Source: an uncultured Tenacibaculum sp. (GTDB lineage Bacteria; Bacteroidota; Bacteroidia; Flavobacteriales; Flavobacteriaceae). Taken from it: a stretch of DNA of 64,000 bases. This document shows, in pieces, positions 61,585-64,000 of this stretch. Within the stretch, counting starts at the first letter, position 1. Each line of letters starts with the position of its first letter. Below the pieces are notes generated by a model. That model worked only from the letters and a program-made list of their open reading frames with translations, was not told where the DNA came from and did not search any database. The DNA lies in contig CANMWK010000005.1 in assembly GCA_947501615.1 (NCBI GenBank), positions 62,001 to 126,000 of the forward strand. Reading direction: 5' to 3'. A program made the position numbers and the translations under genes.

Positions 61585-62058
61585 TTACTCATGATGATAA
61601 GGTTCGTTTTTTAGTATAGTAAACCCACGATAAATTTGCTCAACAATAAATAAACGAATCATTTGATGCGAAAAAGTCATTTTAGATAGCGAAAGTTTTC
61701 CATTAGCTTTTTTGTAAACGGCTTCAGAAAAACCATAAGGCCCACCTATAGCTAAGACTAATTGCTTAATACCTGAATTCATTTTCTTTTGAAGAAAATT
61801 AGCAAACTCAATAGAGGTGTAATGTTTTCCTTTATCATCTAACAGAAGTAATTGATCTGTATTTTGAAGTTTTGAAAGTATCAATTCACCTTCTTTTTCT
61901 TTTTGCTGTGCTTCAGAAAGATTTTTAGCATTCTTGATATCAGGAATAATTTCAAGTTCAAATTTCACATAGTGTTTTAATCTATTTTGATATAACTCAA
62001 TTAACTGAATTAAGTTTTTATCATCTGTTTTTCCGACAGCAAGTAATTTGATTTTCAA
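61585..62058 (-). CDS. rlmH: 23S rRNA (pseudouridine1915-N3)-methyltransferase
   Basis: 157 residues, complete SPOUT methyltransferase: MKIKLLAVGKTDDKNLIQLI, KEGELILSKL, LLLDDKGKHYTSIEFANFLQ, the knot LVLAIGGPYGFSEAVY and LSLSKMTFSHQMIRLFIVEQ, with the canonical C-terminal YHHE. It methylates Psi1915 in helix 69 of 23S rRNA on assembled ribosomes. A REP-like repeat lies just upstream of its start. Confidence 0.97.
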   Translation of the reverse strand: MKIKLLAVGKTDDKNLIQLIELYQNRLKHYVKFELEIIPDIKNAKNLSEAQQKEKEGELILSKLQNTDQLLLLDDKGKHYTSIEFANFLQKKMNSGIKQLVLAIGGPYGFSEAVYKKANGKLSLSKMTFSHQMIRLFIVEQIYRGFTILKNEPYHHE

Positions 62059-62076
62059 TTTAAATTTTATGGTAGA

Positions 62077-62122
62077 TCGAGCGGAGTCGAAACTATTTTA
62101 ATAACCTCTCGACTCCGCTCGA
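62077..62122. repeat. REP-like inverted repeat
   Basis: TCGAGCGGAGTCGAAA at 62077-62092 pairs with CTCGACTCCGCTCGA at 62108-62122 around a loop of about 15 bases. It is GC-rich against the local background. I recall CGAGCGGAGTCGA repeats as very common between flavobacterial genes. It lies in the 5' region of rlmH. Confidence 0.75.
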
Positions 62123-62222
62123 GGAGACACAATAGGTGTCGGTGATGAAATTACAAATGTTAAAATAATATTTTTAAGTAATTTGCAAGTGTTTACTTCG
62201 CAACCCTTAGTTTGTAATTCAT

Positions 62223-62249
62223 AATTGTAAAAATGCTATTTTTACAATT
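62223..62249. promoter_or_regulatory. candidate operator: perfect 11-bp inverted repeat before nadC
   Basis: AATTGTAAAAA and TTTTTACAATT flank a TGCTA centre, ending 14 bases before the nadC ATG and overlapping a likely promoter (TATTTTTA). The symmetry suggests a repressor site rather than a terminator, as no T-run or upstream gene end fits. Identity of the binder is unknown. Confidence 0.45.
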
Positions 62250-62263
62250 AGAATACAAATAAA

Positions 62264-63124
62264 ATGATATCAAAAGAACAATTTAATAAAGAATTAGAGC
62301 TAATAATTTCAAATGCTATTCGTGAAGATATAGGAGATGGAGATCATACTTCACTTTCGTGCATTCCGGCAAGTGCAACAGGTAAAGCAAAACTATTAGT
62401 TAAAGATGAAGGGATTATAGCAGGAGTAGCATTTGCCAAAAAAGTGTTTGCTTATGTTGATAAAGATTTAGAAGTTGAAACTCTAATTAATGATGGAGAA
62501 AAAGTAAAATACGGAGATATTGTTTTTTATGTTTCAGGAAAATCACAATCTATTCTTCAAGCAGAGCGTTTGGTTTTAAATGCAATGCAACGTATGAGTG
62601 CTATCGCTACTAAAACAGCTTTTTTTATGGGGCTTTTAGAAGGTACTAAAACAAAAGTTTTAGATACAAGAAAAACAACTCCAGGTATTCGTGCTCTAGA
62701 AAAATGGGCTGTAAAAATTGGTGGAGGTGAGAACCATCGTTTTGCTTTATACGATATGGTAATGATTAAAGATAATCACATTGATTTTGCTGGAGGAATA
62801 ACCCAAGCCATCACAAAAACAAAAGCATATTTAGCAGAGAAAAATTTAGATATTAAAATTATTGTTGAAGCTAGAGACTTAGATGAAATTAAAGAGATTT
62901 TATCGAATGAAGGAGTATATAGAATTTTAATAGATAACTTTAATTACGAAGATACTAGAAAAGCTGTAGAACTTATTGGAGATACTTGTTTAACAGAAAG
63001 TTCTGGAGGGATTAATGAGAAAACTATTCGTAAATATGCGGAATGTGGTGTGGATTTTATCTCTTCAGGAGCTTTAACGCATTCGGTGTATAATTTAGAT
63101 TTAAGTTTAAAAGCGGTTGATTAG
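62264..63124 (+). CDS. nadC: nicotinate-nucleotide pyrophosphorylase (carboxylating)
   Basis: 286 residues, complete quinolinate phosphoribosyltransferase: IREDIGDGDHTSLSCIPA, ILQAERLVLNAMQRMSAIAT, LDTRKTTPGIRALEKWAVKI, GGGENHRFALYDMVMIKDNH, and the C-terminal ESSGGINEKTIRKYAECGVD. It converts quinolinate and PRPP to nicotinate mononucleotide in de novo NAD synthesis. The stop codon overlaps the GTG start of the next gene by one base (TAGTG). Confidence 0.97.
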   Translation: MISKEQFNKELELIISNAIREDIGDGDHTSLSCIPASATGKAKLLVKDEGIIAGVAFAKKVFAYVDKDLEVETLINDGEKVKYGDIVFYVSGKSQSILQAERLVLNAMQRMSAIATKTAFFMGLLEGTKTKVLDTRKTTPGIRALEKWAVKIGGGENHRFALYDMVMIKDNHIDFAGGITQAITKTKAYLAEKNLDIKIIVEARDLDEIKEILSNEGVYRILIDNFNYEDTRKAVELIGDTCLTESSGGINEKTIRKYAECGVDFISSGALTHSVYNLDLSLKAVD

Positions 63125-63579
63125 TGAAGGTTAAATATTTGCTTTTATTTTTTTTAATGAGTCAAGTTTTTGCTATAGCTCAAGCTTGCGGTTCAGGTGT
63201 TTTTACACTTGAAGTAAAATTAGATAAAAATGAAAGTTTAGCATATGAAATACTACAAATACAGCAAGAGTTTGAAAGTTTAATGTATAAAGATTTTTAT
63301 CATGGTTATATAATTAATCAAGATAAAGCCAATGCATTGAAAGTTGAACCTTTAGAGGTTGATAGAATTCCGTCACTTAAAAATCAAGCAGCTATTTCTA
63401 TACATAAAATGAAAGGAAATTCAATAGCATTTAAAACAATAGAAACAGGGTATTATGTTCATTTGTTAAAAATAAAAACCAAAAAGAAGGAAATATATAT
63501 GTTGGCAAATTTGTTTGGTGGATGTAATAGAAAATCTACTTTGGTTTTAGGTGAAAAAGTATATTTAATTAAACATTAA
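63124..63579 (+). CDS. small exported protein of unknown function
   Basis: 151 residues with a GTG start in the TAGTG overlap with nadC, so translation is probably coupled. The signal peptide MKVKYLLLFFLMSQVFAIAQ is followed by ACGSGVFTLEVKLD and a mixed alpha/beta body; Cys22 and Cys139 (GGCN) could pair. It has no recognised family. It is unrelated in obvious function to NAD synthesis, so the overlap may reflect compaction. Confidence 0.7.
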   Translation: MKVKYLLLFFLMSQVFAIAQACGSGVFTLEVKLDKNESLAYEILQIQQEFESLMYKDFYHGYIINQDKANALKVEPLEVDRIPSLKNQAAISIHKMKGNSIAFKTIETGYYVHLLKIKTKKKEIYMLANLFGGCNRKSTLVLGEKVYLIKH

Positions 63580-63582
63580 CAA

Positions 63583-64000
63583 ATGTTCGGGCCAGATAAA
63601 GACACACAGTTTCCTTTAGAGAATTATAATAGACTTTGCTTTTTAAAAAACATCGTTAAGAATCCTAACATAATTATTGGCGATTATACCTATTATGACG
63701 ATTTTGAAAACGTAGAAAACTTCGAGAAAAATGTAAAATATCATTTCGATTTTACAGGGGATAAGTTAATTATCGGTAAGTTTTGTATGATAGCATCTGG
63801 AGTTAGTTTTATTATGAATGGAGCAAATCATCTTACTGAAGCAATTTCTACATATCCTTTTGCCATTTTTGGAAATGGTTGGGAGAAAGCTATGGAAGGA
63901 AAATCATATCCAAACAAAGGTAATATAGTGATAGGTAATGACGTTTGGATAGGGCATAATGCAACTATTATGGCAGGTGTAACTATAGGAGATGGAGCAA
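63583..64000 (+). CDS. CatB/Vat-type O-acetyltransferase, cut by window end
   Basis: The first 139 residues are visible. It starts MFGPDKDTQF three bases after the preceding stop. Left-handed beta-helix hexapeptides appear at KLIIGKFCMIASGV and GNIVIGNDVWIGHNATIMAG, with the catalytic-type His in NGANHLTEA. This matches xenobiotic acetyltransferases (CatB/Vat family). Members acetylate streptogramin A or chloramphenicol, but many chromosomal ones have no proven antibiotic substrate. The frame is open at the window edge; the C-terminus is missing. Confidence 0.85.
   Translation, partial: MFGPDKDTQFPLENYNRLCFLKNIVKNPNIIIGDYTYYDDFENVENFEKNVKYHFDFTGDKLIIGKFCMIASGVSFIMNGANHLTEAISTYPFAIFGNGWEKAMEGKSYPNKGNIVIGNDVWIGHNATIMAGVTIGDGA

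Overview
The window reads as chromosome of a marine-type member of the Flavobacteriaceae (Bacteroidota; Tenacibaculum/Polaribacter-like is my best guess, not proven). The evidence is the strong AT-richness, three large proteins with type IX secretion (T9SS) type-B C-termini, promoters of the Bacteroidota TAnnTTTG type, frequent TTG starts, a 312-residue NusB, leucine dehydrogenase, and many families typical of this group (DUF5916, DUF3667, TIGR02757, DUF3276/PUR, DUF1573). I see no rRNA, tRNA, CRISPR array, insertion sequence or integrase. The contents are mostly housekeeping genes with lineage-specific secreted proteins and short interspersed repeats.

Region by region. 0-15 kb: a frameshifted Crp/Fnr regulator, an HD hydrolase, a LOV-like PAS protein without the photoactive cysteine, exported peptidases (M14, S10), a CPBP membrane protease, a GlcG-like protein, an AraC regulator, a LolD-type ATPase and a large DUF5916 protein. 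15-21 kb: sucC, then gene-poor DNA with two paralogous small secreted proteins, a beta-lactamase-like lipoprotein, MITE-like repeats and an exported protein followed by a decayed copy of its own C-terminus. 21-34 kb: uvrB, three tandem T9SS type-B proteins that share a module of about 577 residues, and an ABC-2 exporter. 34-40 kb: a pRiA4b ORF-3-like protein, a hotdog thioesterase / alpha-beta hydrolase / isochorismate synthase operon (menaquinone branch), a PUR protein and an ABC exporter. 40-47 kb: leucine dehydrogenase, nusB-DUF1573-yajC, a YbbR-like protein with coaE, and an RprX/RprY-like two-component pair. 47-52 kb: a Sua5-like gene, a ceramidase-like membrane protein, a WYL regulator, a GyrI-like protein, a glycosyltransferase, an orphan degenerate paralogue of the RprY-like regulator, and an HsdR-N-domain protein. 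52-64 kb: holA, surface/hypothetical proteins, a SRPBCC-GyrI fusion, a HEAT-repeat alkylation-repair-like protein, M28 peptidase, a FecCD-type ABC importer with an rdgB-type gene, rlmH, nadC, and the start of a Vat/CatB-type acetyltransferase cut by the window edge.

Several automatic starts look wrong. TAnnTTTG boxes lie inside the 5' extension of the M14, pRiA4b-like, M28 and glycosyltransferase frames, so I moved those starts downstream. No coherent unknown multi-gene system is convincing. The most distinctive signals are the T9SS gene triplet with probable gene conversion, the decayed tandem C-terminal copy, the degenerate orphan response regulator, the A7 frameshift in the Crp/Fnr gene, and the repeat elements around the small secreted paralogues.
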